From the NCBI GenBank assembly GCA_029204225.1, contig CM055094.1:10147401-10211400 (forward strand): a stretch of 64,000 nucleotides of DNA. The letters are read 5' to 3'. This document shows, piece after piece, positions 1 through 9,877 of the stretch (its first letter is position 1; every line of letters begins with the position of its first letter). A model generated the notes under the pieces. That model did not search any database. It had not been told where the DNA came from and worked only from the letters and a program-made list of their open reading frames with translations. Source of the DNA: Diphasiastrum complanatum. Lineage: Eukaryota > Streptophyta > Lycopodiopsida > Lycopodiales > Lycopodiaceae. The translations under genes and the position numbers were made by a program.

Positions 1-120
1 CCCACTTTGCACATAGCTTTTTAGAAATCAGGTTAACTCCCGAACCGCCATCTATCACAGCTGCTTCGTAAGGAAATTGCCTATGCTGTATCGACAGTGT
101 GATATTTTTTTGTTCACTTT
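1..120 (-). pseudogene. Ty3/gypsy aspartic protease fragment
   Basis: The minus strand reads through a retropepsin-like active-site region with the string AVIDGGSGVNLISKK, the D-G/S-G signature of Ty3 proteases, preceded by a short beta-strand-like stretch. It is cut by the window edge. A primer-binding site and LTR of the same orientation lie only about 500 bp away, so this looks like an internally deleted Ty3 element whose gag is missing. Function in an intact element would be polyprotein cleavage. The call rests on about 30 residues; the family is fairly sure, coding competence is not expected. Confidence 0.55.
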
Positions 121-578
121 CCCAAACTGCTCCGACATGGGCTAATACTTCTTTTGTTTTTGTTCTGATATTTCTGAAAATCTGCTGGAAAGGATTGTTT
201 TCCCTTCAAACTGAAGAATCTGTGATCAAAATTGAAGGTGCCTGCAACTCGGCAAATGTTTCTTGAAAGAAGGCAAAAAGTTATCAGCTCTGATGACGAT
301 TTTTGTCTCCTTTTGACCAAAATCTGGCAAATTTGACCAATTTTTGTTGTTTTTTTTAATATCTCGGATCAGAATGGATCTGAAGATTAGTGATCAGAAT
401 ATATTTCCATGTTTCAAAATCATATTAGATTTCAAACAGGCAAATCCACTCAAATCAGGCAAAATCACTCCCAAAGTAACCCTAAATGCATATTTAACAC
501 TATTCATGCCACGACAAGATGCCTAGTGCAAGCTAACCATCCAACAAAACATGTTGCAAACTGAAAAATTGGCATAGC

Positions 579-597
579 TCCCTAACAACGGTGCCAA
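579..597 (-). other. Retrotransposon primer-binding site (Ty3 type)
   Basis: Read on the minus strand, the sequence directly after the LTR resembles the TGGCGCCGTTG-type primer-binding site of many plant Ty3 elements, here as TGGCACCGTTGTTAGGGA. It fixes the orientation of the flanking LTR as minus. Confidence 0.5.
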
Positions 598-600
598 AAT

Positions 601-1328
601 TGTAGTGGGCTTCTTTCCTTGCCTATCCTCAACCCAAGATCTAATCAATCTACCATCAAGGAGATGAAGTTAGTTGTCACGCGTAGGTTTGTTCCCATGA
701 GAGCGATAGCATATTTCAGATTTCAGCATGAATGGAAGATCCACATCTACTCTAACATCCATTAATCCTAAGCATTAACACTACGATCATTAACACTAAG
801 ATCCACAATGAAGATAGCTTACTCTTTCTCTCTATCCCTTTCTCTCTCATAAAAAGTATAAAAACATGCAATTTCAATAACTCTCAGATTCAACAATTAG
901 CAAACACATTAGAAGTATGAGAGATGGAGGAAAAGTGATAGAGAGCAAGGACATTCATAAATCCATTTCACAAGAGCACCAATCTGCTTTATTGAAATGA
1001 AGATATGTACATGTGTAGCAAACTCGAGTTGGTCCCTTCCTGGCCTCTGAATCCTATTGGTCCATTTATGCTTCCCTAATTACTCAAATTTAAAAAAAGA
1101 GTGAGAACAATCAAAAATTGGAGGGAAACCCAACTTTATTCACTAACTTGACATTTAGGCCCTGCGACATTAAAAGTCCCGCAAAAAGGCCTAAAGTCCT
1201 TTTATTGACTTTCTAATTAATCAAATCTCTATGTGTCATCGGGTTGGACTTACACACGTTGGGTGCCAAATCCCTCTCACTTATTAAGTAGGGTTAGGGT
1301 TGCCTCGAGATCCACAGACCCTCCAACA
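601..1328 (-). mobile_element. Ty3/gypsy 5' LTR (minus orientation)
   Basis: A 728-bp segment starts TGTAGTGGGC and ends CCCTCCAACA on the plus strand, giving the usual TG...CA ends. On its left is a Ty3-type primer-binding site. To its right the sequence changes at once into a copia gag frame, so this LTR marks the outer edge of a Ty3 element that landed in a copia gag gene. The second LTR would lie left of the window, so the target-site duplication cannot be checked. Boundaries come from the TG/CA ends and the neighbouring features only. Confidence 0.5.
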
Positions 1329-2886
1329 AAGAGCAAGGATTGCTCTTCATATCATCAAATTGAACATCTCTGATGAGATGTTGAAATAAGTTCATGTGCC
1401 TTAGCCAAGCAGACTTGGGAAACCCTTAAGAACAATTTTGAAGCAAATATCACATCAAGACTTCTTACTCTTAGAAATTAGATATTTTCTAGTTTTCAAA
1501 GAGTTGATGGAAGTGCTTCAAGTTTTGTAATGAGAGTTAATGATCTTCACAGAGAGATAGCATGCATAGGTGATACTCTAGAGAATAGTGAACTTGTTCA
1601 AGTAGTCCTTAATGGACTTAGAGAAGAGTACACAAATTTTGTGCAATCTTATGCTATCAGGGAGGAGCTACCATCTATGGAGGCTCTTCATGATATTCTT
1701 ATTGCTGAAGAATGCAGGCAAAAGAACAAGTTGTTGAAGATAAACACACTTTCAAGGAAGGATGATGGTTATGGCAAAGCTCACTTTGCCAAGATCAAGT
1801 CAAGAGGGAGGAGCAAGAACAAATTTTCTCAAGCCTTCACCAAGGACAAATCAAAGGACAAAGACTATGGAGGAGTAGAAGATGATTCAACTCATTCTTC
1901 TATCTTCAAGAAGAAGACTCAAGAAGATCAAGCCAATTTTACCATAGAAGACTCACATGCAAATTGTGGAGAGGCATCTCTCATGATGTCTAGTTTCTCC
2001 TCTTTACCCTTCAATGATGTATCTTGGTATATTGATAGTGGTGCATCATCACACATGAGTTGCACTAAGAGTTCTTTTGTTTCTCTAGAATCTTATCAAG
2101 AACTTCAAGAATCCAATTGAAGGAGTTGGAATTTGTTCCTTGAATCTTGCATCTTCTATGAGTTTATCACTTTCCAATGTACTTTATGTTCCTAATCTCA
2201 CAAAGAATGTGATTAGTGTTGGAAAGTTATTTGAGAATGGTTTTGAAGTGGAATTCAATGTTAATAATTGTTTTATAAAGAAAGGTGATGAGATCCTAGC
2301 AAGTGGATTTAGATATGGAGGCATTTTCAAGTTAGATGTACATGAGAATGCAAGTACTTGTGATTTTGCATTGATGGCTTATGTTTCCAAGGAGGAAGTA
2401 TGGCATAGGAAGTTGCATGTTTCCAATTTCAAATCTATGTCTATTATGGTCAAGGAGATCAAGCCAAGAGTGGCTTGTTTTATGGCAAAATCACATACGG
2501 ATCCATATTTGATGTCTTCTACCAAGACAAAACATCCTTTGGAGTTGAAACACTCAGATGTAGACCTATCTTCATCTATAAGCAAGGAAGTTGCCTCTTG
2601 CTTTTTAACACTTATTGATGGTTTCACAAGTAACCAATGGATATGTCTTGTCTCTTCAAGTTTTATGGTGCATGTGTATTTTCCATCATGCAAAGCTTTT
2701 TGGAGTTATGGAGCTAATGGAAGGATTGCACTCTATGGAGTCTTGTTCAATTACAAGCCTAAGGCTATGTACCTTAGTGTTCTTGAAGATTATTGCTTTG
2801 CATGTGTTTTCTTGGAAGCAAAGAAGGATGGATATCCAAGCTTATGGTGTGAAAATCTGCAAAATTGGACCAAGAATGGATCCTAA
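1329..2886 (+). pseudogene. Copia-1: degenerate Ty1/copia gag-protease-integrase fragment
   Basis: The frames 1530-2120 and 2140-2886 carry, in order, a UBN2-type gag (VVLNGLREEYTNFVQSY), a lysine-rich linker, a retropepsin site (WYIDSGASSHMS), and the GAG-pre-integrase region (LYVPNLTKNVISVGKLF). After that comes a strongly diverged start of integrase. No CCHC knuckle is visible between gag and protease, and RT and RNase H are absent. The gag start before 1530 is broken by stops and truncated by the Ty3 LTR at 1328. In an active element this would encode the virus-like particle and protease. Confidence 0.8.
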
Positions 2887-2959
2887 AATGATTCACAAGA
2901 GTGATTGGATGTTAGATACAATTGATCTATCAATCTACACGAGATTTAGATCAATTTAG

Positions 2960-3570
2960 GTCATATTTAGATGAGAAAATTTAACAAGAACAATCATAAA
3001 TGAAAGGGGATTGTACTTGCTAGTTTCACAGGTGTGAAGACCTGTCAGAGTATGGACTCCAGCCTGAAATCAAAGTACAATATGATAGGAACTCAAAACT
3101 ATCAAGAAAAATCAAGACAAATGATGAAATTGACAAGAATTGCCTCCAAAACCAAGATTGGTGTTGCTTGTTGATTATGGCCAAATGTGGCTTTATATAT
3201 ACAAAAAGTGGGAGCTCGTGGTACTGATCATCCCTTTGATCTCACATGTGTGAGGGTGCTTTGTCATGTGATGATTCATCATGCAAAATTGCCACTTGGA
3301 CAAAATCTTCTATTTTGAGCACTTTTGGTCCATTTTTCTTCTATGTAGAGAACTAGGAAAAAACTCTTCTAGAAGTGCAAATTCGACTTCCTTAGCTTAT
3401 TCCACACGTATGAGCAGCCCTCTACACATGGGATTTGACACCTAATCTCATGATGTGGCTTCATGCAATCTCTAGATAGATGCCATGTGGCATATGACTA
3501 GAAAACTAGATTTTGGCCTTTTTAGCCACTAGAACTTGATTTAAACTATATGTACAAGCTATATGATTGT
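2960..3570. other. No gene seen; probably retroelement flank
   Basis: AT-rich sequence with no convincing frame. It may include the far part of the minus-strand LTR that starts near 3682, because the short motif CTAGTT...AGGTGTGAAGA occurs both near 3021 and near 3767. No boundary can be fixed. Confidence 0.3.
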
Positions 3571-3682
3571 ACTACATGAAAAGTAAATTTATTTCACATG
3601 TGGGAATAGGCTCCACACATGTGTAATCATCCTCTATACATAGATTTGGCCTTGACCAAGCATAATTTTTGCATTTTTCACA

Positions 3683-3697
3683 CTCCCCCTCAAAAAT
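3683..3697 (-). other. Polypurine tract
   Basis: The plus strand has CACTCCCCCTCAAAAA; read on the minus strand this is a G-rich polypurine tract directly before a TGTGAAA LTR-like start. It would prime plus-strand DNA synthesis of the element above. Confidence 0.45.
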
Positions 3698-3890
3698 GTA
3701 GCTTGGTAAATCTAGCTTGATAAAAACCATGATGATCTTGAACTTGACTCCATGGGCTGAATTGGTCTTTGCTAGTTCAAAAGGTGTGAAGATCATCCAA
3801 TGACCTTGATGTTGATCCGAAATCACCATATCCATGATAGCGCTTCTTTGATGTTGACATCTTTGATGAACTTGAGAGCTTTGCACCATC

Positions 3891-4358
3891 CTAACACCTC
3901 CAAATTGATTCCTTCCAAATTTCATGTAGATGCTTGACCTTGAGGCTTGCTCCTTCTTCATGTGCATGCTCCTCCATGAGGAAATAAAGATTTATTCTTT
4001 TCTTATTAGGATCACAAAGATCCAACATCATGTTACCATGATCTAGAGAATTAGCCTCATCTAAATTGGCAAGACTATGCATGCTATAATAACAAAGTGT
4101 TTGCATCATATCTTCATGCCTGTTTACCATGCTAATCTTAGATTCAATGAGGCTAAATACTTCATTATGGAGATAAGTGTCTTTAGAAGATGATTCACTT
4201 ACTCTCATAAAGAGTTTACAATTTGCCTCAATACAAATTTTCAAACTATGAGTGAACAAATCACTTTTGCTCTTGCGTGACTCAAGAGCATACATTTGAT
4301 GAAATAAGCATTTGCTTTCTAATTGATTTACAATCAATCCCAACTTTTTAAGGATCAT
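3891..4358 (-). CDS. Unknown ORF, second copy of duplicated module
   Basis: A 155-codon open frame with no recognised domain. Residues about 25-120 resemble the middle of the next ORF upstream: CKLFMRVSESSSKDTYLHNE here against CKLLMRISDASKVDTYIHKQ there, followed in both by a V-x-SLIE stretch. At DNA level the matching cores lie at about 4140-4240 and 4760-4860, roughly 620 bp apart. The frame is cysteine- and charge-rich without signal peptide or membrane segment. It sits where copia elements carry pol. It may be a captured host sequence; function is not known and it may be decayed. Confidence 0.35.
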   Translation of the reverse strand: MILKKLGLIVNQLESKCLFHQMYALESRKSKSDLFTHSLKICIEANCKLFMRVSESSSKDTYLHNEVFSLIESKISMVNRHEDMMQTLCYYSMHSLANLDEANSLDHGNMMLDLCDPNKKRINLYFLMEEHAHEEGASLKVKHLHEIWKESIWRC

Positions 4359-4388
4359 CTATGTTCTCAAGAGAGACTTCATACTCAA

Positions 4389-5159
4389 CTAGTATGGCTT
4401 ATGCTCTTCTTTCCCTTGAAGTGTGAGCCACATGGTCTCAACCATGTTTCTTGAGTTTCTTTTTGGAATCACAACTTGAGAAGGTCTCTCCTCCTCAATC
4501 CTTGGCACACTTGAACCTTGAGAAGGACTCTCCTCAATCATTGGCACACTTGGACCTTGAGATGACTCCTTAAGATTCTTTTTATAATGCTCCTTCTTGA
4601 TGGAAATCTGAGACCTCCATGTCTCATGATGATCACAACATCCATGACCATATAATATGCACTTCCTATGATTATCAAGATTACTTATGCTAGTAACATA
4701 AGTCCAAAAATCACGACAACTTGGCATGATTTTTCTAATATTGAAATCAAAAGGTATTTGCATCTCAATAAGGCTAACTACTTGCTTATGGATATAAGTG
4801 TCCACTTTGGATGCGTCACTTATTCTCATAAGAAGTTTACAACTTGCCTTTAAGATTGAAAAATTACAATTTTCATCTTTATGAATGAACACATCATTCA
4901 TGATCTTATTGAAACCAAAAGAATCTACATTATGAAGACATTTCCATTTTCTTGACTTCATATCCAATGTAAGTTTACAAGGAAAACATGCTTTGCTATA
5001 CTTTAAGGCATCACACTCAAGTAGTATTGCCTTAATCCACCTTTGAGATACAAAAATAGCAAAATGGTTCCTCATAGGTTGACATGAGAGCATAAATGAA
5101 ACTATTTTCATTTTGTGATTGCTCCTTATTCTTGATTGATTTCTCTTGGATAATAACAA
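4389..5159 (-). CDS. Unknown ORF, first copy of duplicated module plus Ser/Pro/Glu tail
   Basis: A 256-codon open frame, long for AT-rich neutral DNA. Residues 50-160 form the module repeated in the following ORF. Residues about 195-235 hold a short internal repeat (QGPSVPMIEESPSQGSSVPR) rich in serine, proline and glutamate. No protease, integrase, RT or known plant domain is recognised. It lies downstream of a gag-like zinc knuckle in the same unit and overlaps the preceding frame by about 130 bp, which suggests frameshifts within one ancestral reading frame. Product unknown. Confidence 0.4.
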   Translation of the reverse strand: MLLSKRNQSRIRSNHKMKIVSFMLSCQPMRNHFAIFVSQRWIKAILLECDALKYSKACFPCKLTLDMKSRKWKCLHNVDSFGFNKIMNDVFIHKDENCNFSILKASCKLLMRISDASKVDTYIHKQVVSLIEMQIPFDFNIRKIMPSCRDFWTYVTSISNLDNHRKCILYGHGCCDHHETWRSQISIKKEHYKKNLKESSQGPSVPMIEESPSQGSSVPRIEEERPSQVVIPKRNSRNMVETMWLTLQGKEEHKPY

Positions 5160-5560
5160 TAAGTTTGAACTTATCTAGAGTTCCAAGCAAAATACTTTTC
5201 AAGGACATGAAATAAATCCAAGTTGCTTTCATGAAAGTGACATTTATCTTTGCATCTTGAACCAAACAATGCACTTCCAAATGAGAAACTTCAAAAGGTT
5301 TGACTTGTGTTGTGATGGACTCTTGAAGACAAATCTTGCAAGTCCTTGTGAGACTCCAAGCCTCATTCACCTTTCCATAAAGGAAACATCTTTCCTTGGA
5401 TTTGTCCTTTTTGTATTTGCATTTCGAACTTGAAGCTCCATCCTTCACCTCGGCCCCTTTGCTTTGGTCCTCCTTGGATGGATTGGTCTTCTTTTTGTAG
5501 CATCTTGAGGAATAATATCCTTCCTTGCCACAAAGATTGCATTAAGATCCTTATTTGCCT
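5032..5560 (-). pseudogene. Gag C-terminus with mutated zinc knuckle
   Basis: On the minus strand at 5541-5500 the sequence reads CNLCGKEGYYSSRC, a retroviral-type knuckle in which the histidine of C-x2-C-x4-H-x4-C is tyrosine. A lysine-rich basic stretch follows (KKKTNPSKED, then KCKYKKDKSKERC), as after gag knuckles in copia elements, and the frame continues to 5032. The knuckle would bind element RNA in an intact gag. Upstream gag sequence is broken. The identification of the knuckle is good; the downstream part is not recognised. Confidence 0.55.
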
Positions 5561-5663
5561 TCAACAGGATGCCACCTATTGATGCCACGTGAATAAAAAC
5601 TTGTGATATGATTCTACAAATGTAATTTGTGACTCTCAAGAGACTAGATTTGAACATATTCAA

Positions 5664-6269
5664 TAATCTAGAAGGATCTACAAAAGATCTAGCTCACAAA
5701 CCTAAGAATCAATCTTCACACTAATGACTAGTCATTTGGAAACTTTGCTTTGATCACTAAGACAAAAGCACACAATCCTTTAATCGAATCACAAAAGAAA
5801 TCAGATCCAAACACTCATATTGGACTCAACAAATTCCAACGACTCTTTCTTTTGAGTGTTGAAATGGATATGAAAACATTTGGCACCTAGATTTTCCTTT
5901 TCACTTGACTAGTTCTCTCAACACTTGAGATTCTTGAATAAAAGATGGGTTTTGTTTCAAACACATGAAATTAAGACCCAATCACCCTTTTTGGAATCCC
6001 CAAAGAATCTCACTCTTGAGATTTGGAATGGATTTGTAATAGTTTGATAACAACCTATGTCAAGATTTTTTCAAAACGCTTAAAAACTAGACATCTAGAG
6101 ATTCACAAAGATCTCAACCATGCATGAATACTCAATATGGACTCCTCCTCATTCTAGGCATCCAATGGGATCACAACTTGACCCTCACACTCTCACAAAG
6201 AAAGTTTAATAGAACTAATTTGAGTTTCATACATACTATGTCAATTTTTGCTCAATAAAATGAACTCAT
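5664..6269. other. No gene seen
   Basis: AT-rich sequence without a supported frame. It probably contains the 5' part of the minus-strand unit to its left, but no primer-binding site or LTR ends could be recognised. Confidence 0.3.
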
Positions 6270-6436
6270 TAGTTGGGTACATTGAATCTAGACCCAAAAA
6301 TAGTAGGGTTAGCATTTTGGAGGAAAAGCCAAGTGGCCAAATAGGGTTTGGACCTGTTATAAAAGGATGTAACTCATGGAGAGACTGAAAATCTCTCTTC
6401 TCTATCTCATTTCATGCTTATACATGGTACTCTTAG
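6270..6436 (+). repeat. Copia-2 left LTR core (partial)
   Basis: Nearly identical to 12224-12390. It contains a TATA box (TATAAAAGG at 6358-6366) about 30-60 bp before a pyrimidine-rich stretch, as in copia LTR promoters. Homology ends abruptly on both sides, so this is not a complete LTR. Confidence 0.6.
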
Positions 6437-6975
6437 CCCAATGTAGTGTTCTTGAGAGATGAAAATTCCAGCCCCTTCTTGTACAAATTCAAGACCAAGA
6501 TAAAATTGGATCTTTTGTAGATCAAAACCCTATATGTGTCTATAAACTTGATCAACTCCAATTTTTGATTTCACATACTAGATTTGGTCGATTTTTGGAT
6601 CATTGGATCAACCTAAGTGGTGGCTAATAGATTGCATATCAAATTTTTTGCATTTGCATGTAGATTTGGAGTAGTTAATTTTTTGTGATTTTGTCAAAAC
6701 CCTAATTTTGATTGGATCTCTAGATAGTGAGGTTGCTGGACTTCATTTGAGTGTGTTTCAATCTTAGGAAATGGCAAAAGTCATTAGATTGAGGATAGAT
6801 CATAGGTTGATCAAGATTCCATGATTCTATGTGTTGATTTGCTTGGTATAAGTGCTAAAAGAGAATAAGCTGAGATAGTTTTAGATCTTTGTGATTTCTT
6901 TTAAAGACATTTGTTGTTGTTCAAAGGAGTGCTTTGTGCATTGAAATAGGTTTAAAGAGAAGATCAGGTCATTGC
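6437..6975. other. Copia-2 leader, no gene
   Basis: Leader between the partial LTR and gag. No TGGTATCAGAGC primer-binding site was found here, so the 5' end of the element is rearranged. Confidence 0.35.
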
Positions 6976-7650
6976 TACATGACAACCTCAATTGGAGTCA
7001 TGTTGGAAGCCAATGATATGCTTACCTCAAGTAACTAATCATTGTGGAAAGTGAGGATGGAGTCACTCCTTGAGATGAATGATGTTTTGAATAGTGTTGT
7101 AGGTTTGGAGGAGAGACCAACAACACAACAAGATCAAGTGAGGTATGACAAGAGGGCCAAGAAGGCTCTACACATGATAAAGATGAATGCTACCAATGAG
7201 CTTCTCAAGGAAGTTGGTAAGTGCACATCTCTTTGGAAGCTTGGAATTCATTGAAGAAGCTTTATGAATCCAAGTCTACTTTTAGAGTGTTGACTATAAG
7301 AAGACAAATATTTTTTTGTTTTCAAAAGAATGAAGAAAGTCCAAGTACTTTTGTTTTGAGGATGAAAGCATTGAATGTTGAGTTGGCTTGCATTGATGAA
7401 AACATTAAGGAAGGAGAGCTTATTCAAGTAATTCTTAATGGCTTGTTGGATGCTCATGCTAACTTTGTTCAAAGTATTTCTATCTATTCAAAAGAGTTCG
7501 CCAAGTTTGATGGATCTTCAAAAGATCTTGATCAATGAGGAATATAGGCTTCAAGCAAGATGTGGATATACATTGACACTTCAAGAGGATGCTATGTTCA
7601 CAAAGGGCAAATTCAAGGGCAAAGCCAAAAGTAAGTGGTCTAAAGGGTAA
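6976..7650 (+). pseudogene. Copia-2 gag fragments
   Basis: Frames 7042-7254, 7221-7538 and 7438-7650 give consecutive parts of a copia gag: a SLWKVRMESLLEMND entry motif, then LKKLYESKSTFRVLTIRRQI, then ELIQVILNGLLDAHANFVQ. The parts lie in different frames, so at least two frameshifts are present. A stop precedes the first frame (SSN-stop-SLW). It would form the particle shell in an intact element. Confidence 0.75.
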
Positions 7651-8382
7651 GATCAAGTAGATGCTTCTTCAAGTGGCAAAAAGAAGGATAGATCAAAGCT
7701 CAAGTGCTTCTATTGTGGCATCAAGGGACACTTTGCAAGTGATTGCTATAAGAAGAAGAGAGATCAAGGAGACAAGCAAGTAAATCTTACCCTTGATGAG
7801 GATGGTTTGGATGTTCAAGGTGCAAATGATGATGCTTTTGTGATGTCTTCATGTATGCTTGCTAATGATAGAGATCTAGATCCTTGGTGGATTGATAGTG
7901 GAGCAAGTTCACAATGACCTTTCACAAAGAGTACTTCACTTCTTTGTTGGTATATGGAGATGACAAGAGGGTGATCTACATGGCCAATGATGGTGAGTGT
8001 GCAATCAAATAATTTCTCTCTCTACTAATAGGAATGTTCATTTAGAGGATGTCTTGTTTATTCCATCTATTACCAAGAATTTGCTTAGTGTGAGTCAAAT
8101 GCTAAGTAAAGGCCTCAAGGTGGAGTTTAATGGAGATGCTTGTATGATCAAAAGGAAGGATGTCTTGATTGGAAAAGGTAAAAGGCAAGGGAAGTTGTTC
8201 AAAATAGATGCTTGTGTTTTTGCTAACCAAGTTGGATGTGTCGCAAGAGAGCAAATACCTATTCAAGAGGTTTGGCATAAAAGTATGGGACACCTCAACT
8301 TCAAGTCATTGGAGGTACTGGCTAGGAAGAAGATTGTGATAGGTCTTCCAAGCTCCTTAAGTGGCATCAAACATGTTTGTGA
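7651..8382 (+). pseudogene. Copia-2 zinc knuckle, protease and GAG-pre-integrase
   Basis: A perfect CCHC knuckle (CFYCGIKGHFASDC) lies at 7705-7746. The protease site follows as WWIDSGASS, then a one-base deletion breaks the expected HMT and leads to a stop. The frame from 7997 holds the GAG-pre-integrase domain (LFIPSITKNLLSVSQMLSKG; VWHKSMGHLNFKSL) and reaches the HVC of the integrase zinc finger, where the solo LTR interrupts it. The frame resumes at 9878 after the insertion. Confidence 0.8.
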
Positions 8383-9877
8383 TGATGGAACAAGGGAGAT
8401 AGAAGAACGCGAATGGAGAAGAGAGCAGGAATATTGCGGAACAGCTCTCTCATTCTAATCAGCTGCTAGATGTAAAAAACGGTCTAATAGAGAACTTATA
8501 CTAAATGTAATCACAACTTTAAGTGTTCTAATTGTCCAACAGGATCTTAAAAATTAATTCATACTCTCAAAATTGAAAGTACAGTCCACCGAAGTTATTA
8601 GAAATGGTTTGTGTGTGGTAGTACGGTTCTGAAATAAACGAAAGAGCAGTATGATATCGCGAGTTCATCGAGCGTCAAAGACAACCATCGTCTGATTAGA
8701 AACTGAGGAGGCATAGACGTTCATGTTCTAATCAGAGTGAGTAAACAAGCGCGATCAAACAATGATAGAGTGCATTCAATCACAACAAGCATTCATCTAC
8801 GTTATACACCGAGAGAAAAACTGCTGCTGCTATATTACACTGAAGCACAATACAAATAACAATTACAACCAAAAATTGACGGTGTAACTGGGAGGCTCAA
8901 ATAATACGTCTCATAGACGGAGCAACCACTAATCTGTGCTTGGATGATCTATTTATAGATTTCATACGTGTATTAATTACATTGAATGTTTGTCACCTAA
9001 TCACGAAAGTCGTTGTACTTGGAAGTATAAGACTTTTGTGACAATTGTACATGGTATATATACGGTCAACAAATCAGTATCGTTGACATGGACGAGGACA
9101 TCACAAAATCTCTCACTTCGCATTTTACGTGAAGTGGTTTTATCTCACTTTGCAAATTACAGGAAGTGGCTGGGAACGTTCCTTGTTCAAAACAGATAAC
9201 CTTCGGCATTTTTCTCTCCTTTCGGGGTTTCTGCAAAAAAGCCGAAAGTGCCTTTAAACAAATCTTATGGTGCCCTTAGAAAGTTGAAGGTGCCCTTAAA
9301 AAGACGGAGATCTCTTTAACAATTCAACTCTCTCACTCTTTTTGGGAAAGCCGAAGGTGCCCTTTAAAACAAGTTGAAGGTGCCCTTAAAAGTTGGCGAA
9401 GGTGTCTTTAGCAATTTAACCCTTAAAAATAGAGGACCTTTTGGAATTTTCTCTCTTCGCATTTTTTGAAAAAATGCGAAAAAGAGGCAAAGGTGTTGAA
9501 AATAGTTAAACTGTTGAACTGTGAGCAAGTTGACTTCTACAAAAAATAATTGAACGAAAGAAGTCGAGGGTAAATTTTACAATTCTCAAAAAGTGCAAAA
9601 AATACAAACTGCGACACTTGGTGTATTTCTGCAGACTGTTCAAAAATGATGTAAATCTGCAGACTTGTTCTAAATGCAAGTTTTGTGAAAATCCTTGAAG
9701 ATGGCCAAGTCTTCAATGACTTCAATTTATTAGACTTAACATCTGAACTTAAAATTATAATGGGATTGGTTACCCTTTGCTGGAGATCAGCCGAAAGTCT
9801 GTTGTAGACGTCCTTCAAAAAAATTGGCTATCTAAGTCATGATTCCAAGGAGACAACTCTGGGCTTAATTTCCAACA
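8383..9877 (-). mobile_element. Solo LTR (1,495 bp) inserted in Copia-2
   Basis: The insertion starts TGATGGAA and ends TTCCAACA, so on the minus strand it has TG...CA LTR ends. It is flanked by a perfect 5-bp target-site duplication, TGTGA at 8378-8382 and 9878-9882. Removing insert and one copy restores the integrase zinc-finger frame. On the minus strand a TATA box (CTATAAATAGA, 8949-8960) divides U3 (about 0.9 kb) from R/U5. No primer-binding site, polypurine tract or coding frame is inside, which fits a solo LTR formed by LTR-LTR recombination. Confidence 0.85.
9260..9425 (-). repeat. GAAGGTGCCCTT-type short repeats in the solo LTR
   Basis: The motif GAAGGTGCCCTT or close variants occur about four to five times in 160 bp of U3 (near 9266, 9288, 9353, 9375, 9399). 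A related motif (GCCGAAGGTGCCCTAAAAGC) occurs in both LTRs of Copia-4, so the two LTR families may share promoter modules. Confidence 0.5.

Larger units (their letters stand above)
3671..5663 (-). mobile_element. Non-autonomous LTR retroelement with gag knuckle and unknown ORFs
   Basis: On the minus strand this unit begins with a gag zinc-knuckle region near 5541. It runs through several long open frames with no protease, integrase or RT motif, and ends at a polypurine tract (TTTTTGAGGGGGAG, about 3683-3697) followed by an LTR-like TGTGAAAAATGC. That is the layout of an LTR element whose pol has been replaced. The 5' LTR and primer-binding site were not found. Unit edges are approximate, and the assignment depends on the knuckle and the polypurine tract. 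Confidence 0.5.

Noticed and set aside
6270-6436. Complete 5' LTR of Copia-2
   Set aside because: Homology with the right LTR covers only 166 bp and no primer-binding site follows, so it is a partial or rearranged LTR.
9537-9818. A 93-codon minus-strand frame in the solo LTR
   Set aside because: No domain, and it lies in U3 of an LTR; LTRs rarely code.
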